DNA of 64,000 nucleotides from Paenibacillus sp. PCH8 (GTDB taxonomy: Bacteria > Bacillota > Bacilli > Paenibacillales > Paenibacillaceae). Under the pieces are notes generated by a model, which saw only the letters and a list, made by a program, of their open reading frames with translations, had not been told where the DNA came from and ran no database searches. The stretch is from the NCBI RefSeq assembly GCF_002968835.1, contig NZ_PKQK01000004.1, forward strand, positions 496,001 through 560,000. Reading direction: 5' to 3'. Below, in pieces: positions 55,247-64,000 of this stretch; the first letter of the stretch is position 1, and the number at the start of each line of letters is the position of its first letter. The position numbers and the translations under genes were made by a program.

Positions 55247-56602
55247 ATGAGAAAAAAAACGTTCATGCTACTCAGTTTGGTTTTATCTGTCATGTTGTTC
55301 ATCACTGCTTGTAGTTCAGCACCAACTGCTCAGCCTGAACCAGAGACCAAGGTGCCACAAGAGGAACAAACGACAACTGAAACCGAGCCTAAGAACGAAG
55401 CATCCACACCGGAGATGGACTTTGACATGGGTGGTAGAACAATTAAAGTAGTAGCCTGGTGGGATATGCAAATATCCGATAATAACCCGGATAACATTCA
55501 ACGCATCGAGAATCTGGAAGCACTGAAGAAAAAGCATAACTTCAAAATCGAATATGTTTCCATCGATTTCGGTGAATATCAGGAAAAAGTCGTGGCATCA
55601 CTGATGGCGGGTGAACCGCTTGGCGACTTCGTAAGACTGGGTAAAAACTACGCTATTCCGGCACTGACCAAGCAAGATCTGTTATGGCCAGTCGATGAAT
55701 ATACCAAGAACGATAAGGTGTTCAATCAGAAAACAACGAAAGAATATATGCAATATGAAGGCAAAGGCTATGGATTTACCGAGGATCAATCTTCGTTCAT
55801 CAATGGCATCTTCTACAATCGTACGCTAATGCAAGAGCTTGGCTTGAAGCCACTTCAAGATTATGTCGATGCTGATGAGTGGAACTGGGATACATTCATG
55901 AGTGTTGCCAAACAGGCGAATAAGGACCGTAACAACGATGGCAAGCTCGATACATGGGGATTGGCTCAAACGGGGCTTCTTGAACCCATTCTGTACTCCA
56001 ACGAGGCTTCTCTAACGAAAGAGGATAAGCAGAACCTGGAAGATCCTCAAACCAAAGAGGCACTGAATTTCCTCTCCAAATTGGCCACGGAGAAAGTGGG
56101 CAGAGCTACAGAAGGTGGAGATTGGACGGAGCCGGCCACATTCTTCCGTCAAGGCAATACCTTGATGTATTCGGGTGCCATGTATGAAATTGAAGGCATT
56201 AAGACGGATATGAAAGATTACGACATTGGTTTCGTGCCATTCCCGAAAGGACCGAGCGCTTCGGCCTATCATTCTGGCGAATCGCGTTACCAAGCTATAA
56301 CCATCCCGAAAGCTGTGGAGAATCCAGAACAATTGATGTATATCTGGGAGAAAATCAATGAAATCGATTCGGTCTATGATTATCCTGAACAATCGACATT
56401 GGAAACACATCTGACCGAGGAAGCCGACATCAACAATGCCAGAACGGTCGCTGAGGGGATGTTAGTACTCGACCATAATACATTCCCATCCTTGCCATTC
56501 TGGGATTTTGACGGTGAACTGAAAGAGGGAATATCGGTGTCAACGCTGATCGAGAAATACAAGGCACCTTTCCAGGCAGCGATTGACGAGGTATACAAAT
56601 AA
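55247..56602 (+). CDS. Family 1 extracellular solute-binding lipoprotein
   Basis: A 451-residue sugar-binding lipoprotein: signal ending ITAC (Cys22), an acidic Thr/Glu/Pro-rich linker (residues 23-60), then a CUT1-type binding fold (IKVVAWWDMQISDNNPDN). AGGGGGA precedes the ATG. It is the first gene of an operon that also encodes a second, much larger binding protein, two permeases and three membrane-associated proteins of unclear role. The cargo is probably a plant polysaccharide oligomer. Confidence 0.92.
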   Translation: MRKKTFMLLSLVLSVMLFITACSSAPTAQPEPETKVPQEEQTTTETEPKNEASTPEMDFDMGGRTIKVVAWWDMQISDNNPDNIQRIENLEALKKKHNFKIEYVSIDFGEYQEKVVASLMAGEPLGDFVRLGKNYAIPALTKQDLLWPVDEYTKNDKVFNQKTTKEYMQYEGKGYGFTEDQSSFINGIFYNRTLMQELGLKPLQDYVDADEWNWDTFMSVAKQANKDRNNDGKLDTWGLAQTGLLEPILYSNEASLTKEDKQNLEDPQTKEALNFLSKLATEKVGRATEGGDWTEPATFFRQGNTLMYSGAMYEIEGIKTDMKDYDIGFVPFPKGPSASAYHSGESRYQAITIPKAVENPEQLMYIWEKINEIDSVYDYPEQSTLETHLTEEADINNARTVAEGMLVLDHNTFPSLPFWDFDGELKEGISVSTLIEKYKAPFQAAIDEVYK

Positions 56603-56711
56603 ACAACGTTTAAGGATCACGGGCAGAACGCATCAGCCAGATGCGGTCTGTCCGGGTTAGTTATACACATAAACGCAGTTGTCGCAATGCTTAAAGGGAA
56701 AGGGGATACAT

Positions 56712-59609
56712 TTGAACATGCGGTCACGGAAGAAAAAGGGGCTTATCCTGGTGCTCACCTTGGCCTTAGTCCTCTCCATTTGGACCATTTATCCATCGCG
56801 AGATCGTGGTCTGGCAACGGTACACGCACTTGAGGATTTTGAAGCTGTAGCGAATACTGATGATTCACGCAGTTATGAACATTACATCTCTACTCACGCC
56901 GATACTGCTAAACCGGATCAAATCGTTCGCATTGAGGGAGAGTCTTATGTTCAGACGGATGGTGAGGGTTTCGAAGTGGTTGATGGATACGCCGGATTAG
57001 ACGGGAGTGCTGTCATTACACCGGAATCCGGAATGATTCGTTGGGACGTTCCCATACAGGACAGTGGACTGTACCAGATTCGCATTCACTATTATCCCGT
57101 CGCAGGCAAAAGTTCTGGTATTGAACGGAAATTGGAATTAAACGGAGAGGTTCCCTTCAGGGGAGCTGACGTTCTTTTGTTCGACAGGGTATGGGGCAAC
57201 CGTGAAGATAACGTTCAGAGGGACGATCGCGGCAACGATCTCAGACCTAGACAAGTGGAACAGCCCGATTGGCAACTTTCTTCCTTCAAGGACAGCGCGG
57301 GTTACTTCGAGGAACCATTTCAGTTCTTTTTCGAAAAGGGCAACCAGAAGTTATCACTCACCTCCCTGAGAGAAAGCATGGCCATCGATTATATCGAGTT
57401 GTATCAGGAGGAGAACATTCCGTCCTACGCCGAACTGGAGAAGACTTATGAATCGCTCGGTTTGAAACCCGTTAACCCCGTCATGTTGAAGATTCAAGGA
57501 GAACATGCCGTAAGCAAGTCATCGCCGACACTCGCTCCCATCTCGGATCGATCCAGTCCTTCACTTGAACCCTACGATGTATCCAAAATTCGTATGAACG
57601 CGATTGGGGGCATCAACTGGAAACTGCCTGGCGAATGGATCGAGTGGGAAGTAGATGTACCGGAGGATGGATTGTATCAGATCGCACTAAAAGCAAAACA
57701 GGATCAACTTCGCGGAGTCTATGCCACGCGCAGCTTGACGATTGATGGTAAAGCTCCGTTCAAAGAAATGAAACGCCTTCGTTTCAACTATAGCCCGGAA
57801 TGGCAAACGCGAGTATTGGGGGAAGAGGACCCCTACTTGTTCCATTTGAAGAAAGGAACTCACCGCTTACGAATGACGGTCACGCTCGGGGATATCGCGC
57901 CATTGCTGCGAACGGTGGAATCCAGCGTACTGGATCTGAATGAGATGTACCGTAAAATTTTGATGATTACTTCTAACAAGCCCGATCAGCTAAGGGACTA
58001 CCAGTTGGAACGACGGATTCCCGAGATGACGGAAATGTTTGAAGAACAGGCGGACATCCTTCGCTCCGTAGCAGACTATCTGGAAAAGGCAACGGGAGAG
58101 CAAAGCGATAAGGTCGCCGTGCTTCATGCGATGGTCGTGCAGCTTGAGGATATGGCAGCACGACCGGAGACGGTACCTAAACGACTGGATACGTTCAAAA
58201 TAAACGTAGGTGGTCTGGGAACCTGGATTCTATCTGTGCGTGAACAGCCCATTGCAGTGGATTATCTGCTGGTCTCCCCGCCTGATCAGAATCTGCCAAA
58301 AGCTGAAGCGACGTTGCTACAGCAAGTGAAGCATGAGCTGGGTGCGTACGTTGCTTCCTATACCGAAGATTATGACAGTATCGGGAACGTTGAACAGAAG
58401 AAGGATTCCATCACTGTATGGATCACGACCGGACGAGATCAAGCTCAGGTTCTGAAAGGTCTGATTGATGAATCTTTTACCCCGGATACAGATGTCTCTG
58501 TCCAGTTGCGCCTCGTTCCGCCTAACATTCTGTTGCCTGCGACGCTTGCTGGAGAAGGCCCGGACGTTGCCATGCAGATGGGTGAAGATATTCCTGTCAA
58601 TTATGCGATGAGGCATGCCGCGGCCGATCTGAGTAAGTTCCCGGATTTCGATGAGATTTCCGGCCGATTCCGTGAAAGCGGATTGACGCCGTATCGTTAC
58701 AATGATGGAGTCTATGCTCTGCCGGAACAGCAGCATTTTCCCATGCTGTTTTACCGCAAAGATATTCTGAGTGAGCTCGGTCTGGAGCCTCCCCAAACGT
58801 GGCAGGACGTCTATAACGCCATTGCGGTGCTGCAAAAGCACAATATGGAGTTCTATCTGCCGATTGAGGATTCGCTGAACAATGCCAATATGGTCCCGAA
58901 TGCGACCTATGCGATGCTTCTGTATCAGAATGATGGGGAATTTTATTCGGATAACCAGCAGAAAAGCTCACTGGATTCGGAAATCTCGATGGAAGCCTTC
59001 AAAAGGTGGACTCAATTTTATACCAATTACAAATTTCCACTCAAAGCTGATTTTCCGAACCGATTCCGTACAGGAGAAATGCCCATTGGCATTGCCGACT
59101 ATACCACATACAACATGTTGACGGTGATGGCGCCTGAAATTCGCAACCTGTGGGATTTTACGATTGTTCCGGGGACGCAGCTTCAGGATGGTTCCGTGAG
59201 ACATGAAGTCGCAAGCGCGACCAGCGCGGTCATGATGCTGGAGAATGCCAAGAACCAAGAGGCTTCATGGAAATTCATGAAATGGTGGACCAGCAAGCAG
59301 ACCCAGATTGAATTCGGGAGAGAGATGGAAGGTCTTATGGGGGCTGCCGCTCGTTATCCTACAGCCAATATGGAGGCTTTGGAGCAATTGCCTTGGCCGG
59401 TTAAGGATTATCAAAATTTGGAGAAACAATGGGAATGGGTGCAAGGCATTCCACAAGTTCCCGGAGGATATTTTACAGGTCGTCATCTCGACAATGCCTT
59501 CCGCAAGGTCGTTAATGCGAATGAAAATCCGCGTGAAGCCCTATCGGATTATGTGCTCTATATCGATGATGAGATTGAACTGAAACGCAAAGAATTTAAT
59601 CTGAAATAG
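56712..59609 (+). CDS. Giant membrane-anchored protein: two CBM-like modules fused to a solute-binding domain
   Basis: A protein of about 965 residues. An N-terminal membrane segment (residues 10-27) is followed by two beta-sandwich modules that look like carbohydrate-binding modules (about 67-229 and 257-398; each ends a strand with IRWDVPIQDSGLYQIRI or IEWEVDVPEDGLYQIAL), then a helical region (405-495) and a C-terminal CUT1-type solute-binding domain (565-960, LPEQQHFPMLFYRKDILSELGL). The start is likely TTG at 56712 (six bases after AGGGG) or ATG at 56718. A solute-binding domain carrying its own glycan-binding modules suggests capture of polymer-bound or long oligosaccharides at the cell surface. 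Confidence 0.85.
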   Translation: MNMRSRKKKGLILVLTLALVLSIWTIYPSRDRGLATVHALEDFEAVANTDDSRSYEHYISTHADTAKPDQIVRIEGESYVQTDGEGFEVVDGYAGLDGSAVITPESGMIRWDVPIQDSGLYQIRIHYYPVAGKSSGIERKLELNGEVPFRGADVLLFDRVWGNREDNVQRDDRGNDLRPRQVEQPDWQLSSFKDSAGYFEEPFQFFFEKGNQKLSLTSLRESMAIDYIELYQEENIPSYAELEKTYESLGLKPVNPVMLKIQGEHAVSKSSPTLAPISDRSSPSLEPYDVSKIRMNAIGGINWKLPGEWIEWEVDVPEDGLYQIALKAKQDQLRGVYATRSLTIDGKAPFKEMKRLRFNYSPEWQTRVLGEEDPYLFHLKKGTHRLRMTVTLGDIAPLLRTVESSVLDLNEMYRKILMITSNKPDQLRDYQLERRIPEMTEMFEEQADILRSVADYLEKATGEQSDKVAVLHAMVVQLEDMAARPETVPKRLDTFKINVGGLGTWILSVREQPIAVDYLLVSPPDQNLPKAEATLLQQVKHELGAYVASYTEDYDSIGNVEQKKDSITVWITTGRDQAQVLKGLIDESFTPDTDVSVQLRLVPPNILLPATLAGEGPDVAMQMGEDIPVNYAMRHAAADLSKFPDFDEISGRFRESGLTPYRYNDGVYALPEQQHFPMLFYRKDILSELGLEPPQTWQDVYNAIAVLQKHNMEFYLPIEDSLNNANMVPNATYAMLLYQNDGEFYSDNQQKSSLDSEISMEAFKRWTQFYTNYKFPLKADFPNRFRTGEMPIGIADYTTYNMLTVMAPEIRNLWDFTIVPGTQLQDGSVRHEVASATSAVMMLENAKNQEASWKFMKWWTSKQTQIEFGREMEGLMGAAARYPTANMEALEQLPWPVKDYQNLEKQWEWVQGIPQVPGGYFTGRHLDNAFRKVVNANENPREALSDYVLYIDDEIELKRKEFNLK

Positions 59610-59628
59610 AGGGAAGGGAGGGTAACGG

Positions 59629-60585
59629 TTGCAGCCCAAAACAGCCAAGACATCCGCCGCTCCGCCCATCCATGCGCGGCAGGTCAGCTGGTGGACCCTT
59701 TTGAAAAGGGATCTGTACCTGAGCAGGCACTATTACGTATTGATGGCACCGTTTATGCTGATCTTTTTCATGTTCACCGTCATACCAGTCGCCATTTCAC
59801 TTGGACTAAGCTTTTTCCATTTTAATATGTTGGAACTACCTCGTTTTATCGGTTGGCAAAATTATTCACGGCTTTTTCTGAATGACGATGTTTTTCTGAT
59901 CGCTTTGAAAAACACGCTACTCTTCGCCGTAATTACAGGACCTCTCAGTTATGTTGCCTGCTTTTTATTTGCCTGGATCATTAATGAGCTCTCTCCCAAA
60001 ATTCGGGCGGTCATGACACTTGTATTCTATGCTCCATCGATATCAGGCAATGTATTCTTTATCTGGCTCATCATTTTCTCAGGTGACAGCTATGGATACA
60101 TGAATGGTTTTCTGATGCGTCTCGGTGTTATTTTGGAACCCATTCAATGGCTGGCTAACGAGAAGTATGTATTAGCCATTGTAATCATCGTTCAACTCTG
60201 GCTCAGTCTGGGTACGAGTTTTCTTGCTTTTATCGCAGGACTTCAGACCATCGACCGTTCGTTGGTTGAAGCAGGTACCGTGGATGGAATCAAAAACAGA
60301 TGGCAGGAGCTCTGGTATATTACACTGCCTTCGATGAGACCACAGCTAATGTTTGGCGCGGTGATGCAGATTACAGCTTCGTTTGCCGTCGCCGAAATCT
60401 CGATCGCATTGGCTGGATTCCCGAGTGTTAACTATGCGGCGCACACGGTTGTAACCCACCTAATGGACTTTGGCACGATTCGCTTCGAGATGGGATACGC
60501 GTCGGCGATTGCCACCGTCTTGTTCGCGCTCATGCTCGGAACGAACATTTTCACGCAAAAAATGCTGAGAAAGATAGGTGAATGA
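59629..60585 (+). CDS. UgpA-type ABC sugar permease
   Basis: A 318-residue CUT1 permease with six helices and the EAA loop VEAGTVDGIKNRWQEL near residue 215. TTG is used as start, six bases after AGGGAGGG. It overlaps its partner permease gene by four bases (ATGA). It presumably serves the two binding proteins encoded upstream. No ATPase is present, so a shared MsmX-type ATPase is expected. Confidence 0.93.
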   Translation: MQPKTAKTSAAPPIHARQVSWWTLLKRDLYLSRHYYVLMAPFMLIFFMFTVIPVAISLGLSFFHFNMLELPRFIGWQNYSRLFLNDDVFLIALKNTLLFAVITGPLSYVACFLFAWIINELSPKIRAVMTLVFYAPSISGNVFFIWLIIFSGDSYGYMNGFLMRLGVILEPIQWLANEKYVLAIVIIVQLWLSLGTSFLAFIAGLQTIDRSLVEAGTVDGIKNRWQELWYITLPSMRPQLMFGAVMQITASFAVAEISIALAGFPSVNYAAHTVVTHLMDFGTIRFEMGYASAIATVLFALMLGTNIFTQKMLRKIGE

Positions 60586-61463
60586 CAATGACCAGCAAGG
60601 TACGGGCCGTCTTTGGCATGTCGAGAAAACTCAATCGGTCCTTTACCGTCAGCCTGATGCTTTTTGCATTGCTGGCTCTGTTCGGATCATTCATGGTGTT
60701 GCCGCTCATCTACGCCGTGAACAATGCGTTCAAACCGCTGGATGAGTTGTTCATATTCCCACCGCGCTTCTGGGTGAACAATCCGACCACGGAAAACTTC
60801 TCGGATCTGATTAACCTTATGGGCAATTCATGGGTCCCGTTATCCCGTTATATAGCGAATACGCTGCTCATTACGCTTGTAGGCACAGCAGGGCATATTC
60901 TTCTTGCTTCGGCAGCGGCGTATCCACTTGCCAAATATCGCTTTCCCGGTTCAAAAGTGTTGTTCACTATCGTAATTCTGTCACTTATGTTCTCACCACA
61001 TGTGACAGCGATTCCCAACTACATGGTTATGTCCTGGCTGGGATGGATCAACACACACGCTTCCATTATTGTGCCATCGCTCGCGTTTTCACTGGGACTT
61101 TTCCTGATGAAACAGTTCATGGAGCAAATCCCGGATGCATTGCTGGAAGCTGCAAAAATTGATGGGGCTAACGAATATCGGATATTTTGGAGCATCGTGA
61201 TGCCCAATGTTAAACCGGCCTGGCTTACGCTCATGATTTTGCAGTTTCCCGCCCTCTGGGGAACAGATGGTGGCAGCTTTATTTATAGCGAAAATCTCAA
61301 AACGTTGCATTATGCGCTCAGCCAGATTATTCAAGGGGGGATTGCTCGGGCAGGGGTTGGTGCTGCGGTAGCATTACTGCTCATGATCGTACCAATTACC
61401 CTGTTCATTATCTCTCAGAGCAGTGTCATACAAACGATGGCTACTTCAGGCATGAAAGAGTAG
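60582..61463 (+). CDS. UgpE/MalG-type ABC sugar permease
   Basis: A 293-residue CUT1 permease with the EAA loop LLEAAKIDGANEYRIF near residue 188. It is the second half of the channel with the upstream permease (four-base overlap). A second in-frame ATG at 60588 is an alternative start. The NHL-repeat gene follows after 15 bases. Confidence 0.93.
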   Translation: MTMTSKVRAVFGMSRKLNRSFTVSLMLFALLALFGSFMVLPLIYAVNNAFKPLDELFIFPPRFWVNNPTTENFSDLINLMGNSWVPLSRYIANTLLITLVGTAGHILLASAAAYPLAKYRFPGSKVLFTIVILSLMFSPHVTAIPNYMVMSWLGWINTHASIIVPSLAFSLGLFLMKQFMEQIPDALLEAAKIDGANEYRIFWSIVMPNVKPAWLTLMILQFPALWGTDGGSFIYSENLKTLHYALSQIIQGGIARAGVGAAVALLLMIVPITLFIISQSSVIQTMATSGMKE

Positions 61464-61478
61464 AAGGGAGGCAGCAAA

Positions 61479-62941
61479 GTGCGAAAAAGCACATGGAACA
61501 AATGCGGATGGATCACCATGGGCATGGCCTGCCTCCTGTTCTTAGGTACAGAGGCAGCACCCGCTAACGCAGACGGTTCATCTGACGCATACCAGTACTC
61601 CTATTGGGCAGAAGCCGTTCCCGCTCCCGCTGCATATGAAGCGACGGGAATGATTACAGGCACGAAGCTAAAGATCGGGGCATTCAAAGAGCCCAGTGAT
61701 ATGCATGTCACAGCCGATGAGCATGTGTTCGTCCTGGATTCAGGCAATGGCCGTATTGTGGAGATGGATCGTGAACTGAAGCTGATTCGTGAGATTGATT
61801 CATTTGAGCGGGATGGCAAAAAGGAGCAATTCAAAAATCCACAGGGACTGTATGTAACGAATAATGGGCATATACTCATTGCGGATTCAGATAATCATCG
61901 GGTTGTGCATTTGGATGAACAGGGCCAATTGGTCAAAATTGTGGAACAGCCCCAATCGGATCTGTTAAAACCGGATTTTCAGTTCAAACCGCTGCGGATT
62001 GTCATGGATAAAGGAGAACGAATCTATGTCATGGCGGAAGGTGTATTTGATGGATTCATGGAATTCAACGTGGATGGTACCTTCTCTTCATTCATTGGGG
62101 CGAACAGGGTACAGGTGGACCCGGTAGAGTATCTCTGGAAACGTTTCGCAACCCGACAGCAACGCAGTCAGATGGTCATGTTTACCCCGACGGAGTTCAC
62201 CAATCTGGACATAGACGAAGAAGGGTTTATCTATGCAACCAGCGGAGACCGGGGCAAGGAACCCATCAAGAAGCTCAATGCCCAAGGAACAGACATCCTT
62301 CGAAGAGAAGGGTATCAACCACCTCAGGGGACCTGGTGTACAGCAATGAGCTTGGACCTTCCCGGCTGATTGATGTGGATGTAGGCGAAAGTGATATGTA
62401 CTCCGTGCTGGATTCCAAGATGGGACGAATCTTTACGTATAACGGTGACGGTTACTTGCTCCACATCTTTGGTGGCATTGGAAATCGACTCGGTCAATTC
62501 AATACCCCGGTTGCACTGGAGCGCGCGGGAGACCGGATGCTAGTGCTGGACAAAGCGCTCGGTGAGATCACTGTATTTCAGACGACAGAGTATGGCCGTA
62601 CACTGCACGAAGCGGTTCATAGTTATTTTAATGGGAATGAAGATCAAGCCTCGGTACTTTTCTCCAAAGCTGCCGACATGAATGCGAATCTGGAGTATGC
62701 CTATGCAGGGATTGGCAAAGCATTGCTACGTCAAAAGGAATACGCAGAATCTGCCCAATACTTCAAGCGAAGCATGGAGCGTGAAGGTTACTCCAAGGCA
62801 TTCCTCTTGTTCCGCAAAGACCTGCTACGAGAGCATTTCTCGTGGATGATGTCTGGATTGGTACTGGTTGCAGCTACGATTGTAACTGTCATCATCGTTC
62901 GCAGGCAGAAAAGGAGGACTACGAATGCAGGCGTCAAGTAA
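61479..62941 (+). CDS. NHL-repeat beta-propeller protein with TPR-like region and C-terminal membrane anchor; frameshifted
   Basis: About 487 residues after frame restoration. A signal peptide (residues 1-32) precedes an NHL-type propeller (VFVLDSGNGRIVEMD, ILIADSDNHRVVHLD), then a TPR-like segment (YAYAGIGKALLRQKEYAESAQ, given here in part) and a C-terminal membrane helix with a basic tail. The propeller should face outside and the tail inside. The frame breaks at the GGGG run 62327-62330: PPQG should continue DLVYSNELG, needing one more G. The GTG start follows GGGAGG. Function is unknown; the gene lies between importer permeases and the YIP1-family gene. Confidence 0.82.
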
Positions 62942-63560
62942 ACAACTGTACCAATATCCGCTACACCTCATTTTTCATCCGTTTGACGGGTATTGGGAGC
63001 TGAAATATGAGCGGAATCAGAGAACAACGCTGCTGATTGCATGTATGATTCTGGGGCTGCTGGTTGTCACCAAAATTCTTCACGCCCAATACAGCAGTTT
63101 CCTGATTAATTTCAACAATCCGAATCGCTTGAACAGCCTGCTGGAAATGATGTATGTCATCATTCCCGTGTTGTTCTGGTGTATAGCCAACTGGTCGTTG
63201 ACCACGCTTATGGACGGCGAAGGCAAGTTTTCGGAGATTTTTATGTCCACATGTTTTGCCCTGGTTCCGTTGTTTCTGATTCAGTTTCCATGGATCTGGC
63301 TGAGTCTTGTCATCTCCGTTCAGGAAACCGCCTTTTATTATTTCTTTAACGCTCTTGCCATTGGCTGGACGTTGTATCTGTTATTCGTTGGCAACATGAC
63401 GGTACATCAATATTCTCCGGCCAAAACAGTGCTTACGATGCTGCTTACGCTTGTTGCCATGGCATTCATGGCATTTCTATGCCTGTTGTTCTTCAGTCTG
63501 GTACAACAGATCGTGTCCTTTGCAGTGACTATCTATCAGGAATTAGTGCTTCGGGGCTAA
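62925..63560 (+). CDS. YIP1-family integral membrane protein
   Basis: A 211-residue protein with five hydrophobic helices and an N-terminal HPFDGYWELKYER motif, typical of YIP1-family proteins in Paenibacillus-type sugar operons. It overlaps the NHL-repeat gene by 17 bases, which implies coupled translation; AAAGGAGG lies upstream. No catalytic motif is visible. Membership of the operon suggests it assists the importer or the CBM-binding protein complex. Confidence 0.85.
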   Translation: MQASSKQLYQYPLHLIFHPFDGYWELKYERNQRTTLLIACMILGLLVVTKILHAQYSSFLINFNNPNRLNSLLEMMYVIIPVLFWCIANWSLTTLMDGEGKFSEIFMSTCFALVPLFLIQFPWIWLSLVISVQETAFYYFFNALAIGWTLYLLFVGNMTVHQYSPAKTVLTMLLTLVAMAFMAFLCLLFFSLVQQIVSFAVTIYQELVLRG

Positions 63561-63577
63561 GGAAGGAGGAATGTGCA

Positions 63578-64000
63578 ATGAATGCCGTAGCCAAAAAAAT
63601 AACCGGAATATTGCTCATTAGCAGTCTGCTCATTAGCGGTTGTCAGTTCTCATCCACACCAACGACCCAAGTTTCTGCTACTGCTATGGAGCAAACTGGA
63701 GTTCCCTCCCTGCCTCCCGGAGAAAAACTGACAGCTTCCTTTAGAGATGAGCGTCTTCCAGACATGATCGGGGTCGCCCGAAACGAAGCGTTGCAGTTGT
63801 TCATCCATGAAGATACGGCCGAGATTGCAGTTCTACACAGGGATAGTGGTCAGATTTGGCGCAGCAATCCGGAGAATCGCGCGCAAGACGGGATCGCTGC
63901 TGGAATCAATAAAGACCTCCTGTCATCGCAAACCAAGCTTAGCTTCTTCAACAGTCTGGGGCAGAGCAGTACAGTGAATTCGTATACCGACAGCGTAGGG
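63578..64000 (+). CDS. DUF5696-type lipoprotein, cut by window end
   Basis: The first 141 residues of a lipoprotein (signal ending LLISGC, Cys22). The segment ALQLFIHEDTAEIAVLHR, then SGQIWRSNPENR, resembles the N-terminus of DUF5696 proteins, which are several hundred residues long and occur next to YIP1-family genes in sugar operons. It starts eight bases after AAGGAGG and 17 bases after the YIP1-family gene. The rest lies beyond the window. Confidence 0.75.
   Translation, partial: MNAVAKKITGILLISSLLISGCQFSSTPTTQVSATAMEQTGVPSLPPGEKLTASFRDERLPDMIGVARNEALQLFIHEDTAEIAVLHRDSGQIWRSNPENRAQDGIAAGINKDLLSSQTKLSFFNSLGQSSTVNSYTDSVG

Noticed and set aside
1-64000. CRISPR arrays, tRNA/rRNA genes, insertion sequences, prophage
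   Set aside because: I saw no regularly spaced repeats, no tRNA-like or rRNA sequence, no transposase or integrase motifs and no phage genes.

Overview
The window looks like a chromosomal stretch of a Paenibacillus-type Firmicute. The evidence is strong AGGAGG-type ribosome binding sites, short GC-hairpin plus poly-T terminators, lipoprotein solute-binding proteins, many YesM/YesN-type two-component pairs and AraC regulators, CcpA-type cre sites, and a xylan-degradation gene set (LplA/LplB/YtcP-type importer, GH30 glucuronoxylanase, GH43 enzymes) like the aldouronate loci known from xylanolytic Paenibacillus. No rRNA, tRNA, CRISPR array, phage or insertion sequence was recognised.

Left part (1-25 kb), mostly housekeeping and transport: cydD (cut by the window edge and frameshifted) and cydC; a beta-lactamase-fold serine hydrolase; a secreted protein with a possible DUF4309-like C-terminus; a DMT permease; a MetX-like alpha/beta hydrolase divergent from a LysR regulator; a complete ribose operon rbsRKDACB behind a 14-bp palindromic operator; a YggS / BenE-type transporter / GlyA operon facing a convergent MocR regulator, with a motif shared by both promoters; a large secreted serine hydrolase; and a polar amino acid importer whose binding protein and permease are fused.

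Middle part (25-32.6 kb): a tightly packed minus-strand operon encodes a DedA protein, two paralogous PmtA-like methyltransferases and a VanRS-like two-component system, suggesting a membrane-lipid stress module. Beside it are a dehydrogenase gene relic, a GH27 alpha-galactosidase with an AraC regulator, and a membrane-anchored alpha/beta hydrolase preceded by a 26-bp perfect palindrome.

Right part (32.7-64 kb), a hemicellulose island: YesN/YesM, an oligosaccharide importer and a GH30 xylanase carrying a carbohydrate-binding module inside its catalytic barrel; a barnase/barstar pair; an orphan binding protein; an AraC regulator divergent from two cytoplasmic GH43 enzymes; a binding protein-YesM-YesN trio; an AraC protein with a degenerate receiver; and a seven-gene operon (two binding proteins, one of them about 965 residues with carbohydrate-binding-like modules, two permeases, an NHL-propeller membrane protein, a YIP1-family membrane protein and a DUF5696 lipoprotein) that runs off the right edge. 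Cre sites precede four of these units, and a 34-bp direct-repeat motif links the YesNM and GH43 promoters. The inferred logic is extracellular cutting of glucuronoarabinoxylan, import of large oligomers, and intracellular debranching.

Four conserved genes (cydD, rbsA, rbsB and the NHL-repeat gene) each carry a one-base deletion, three of them in G runs. Sequencing error is a more likely cause than true gene decay.
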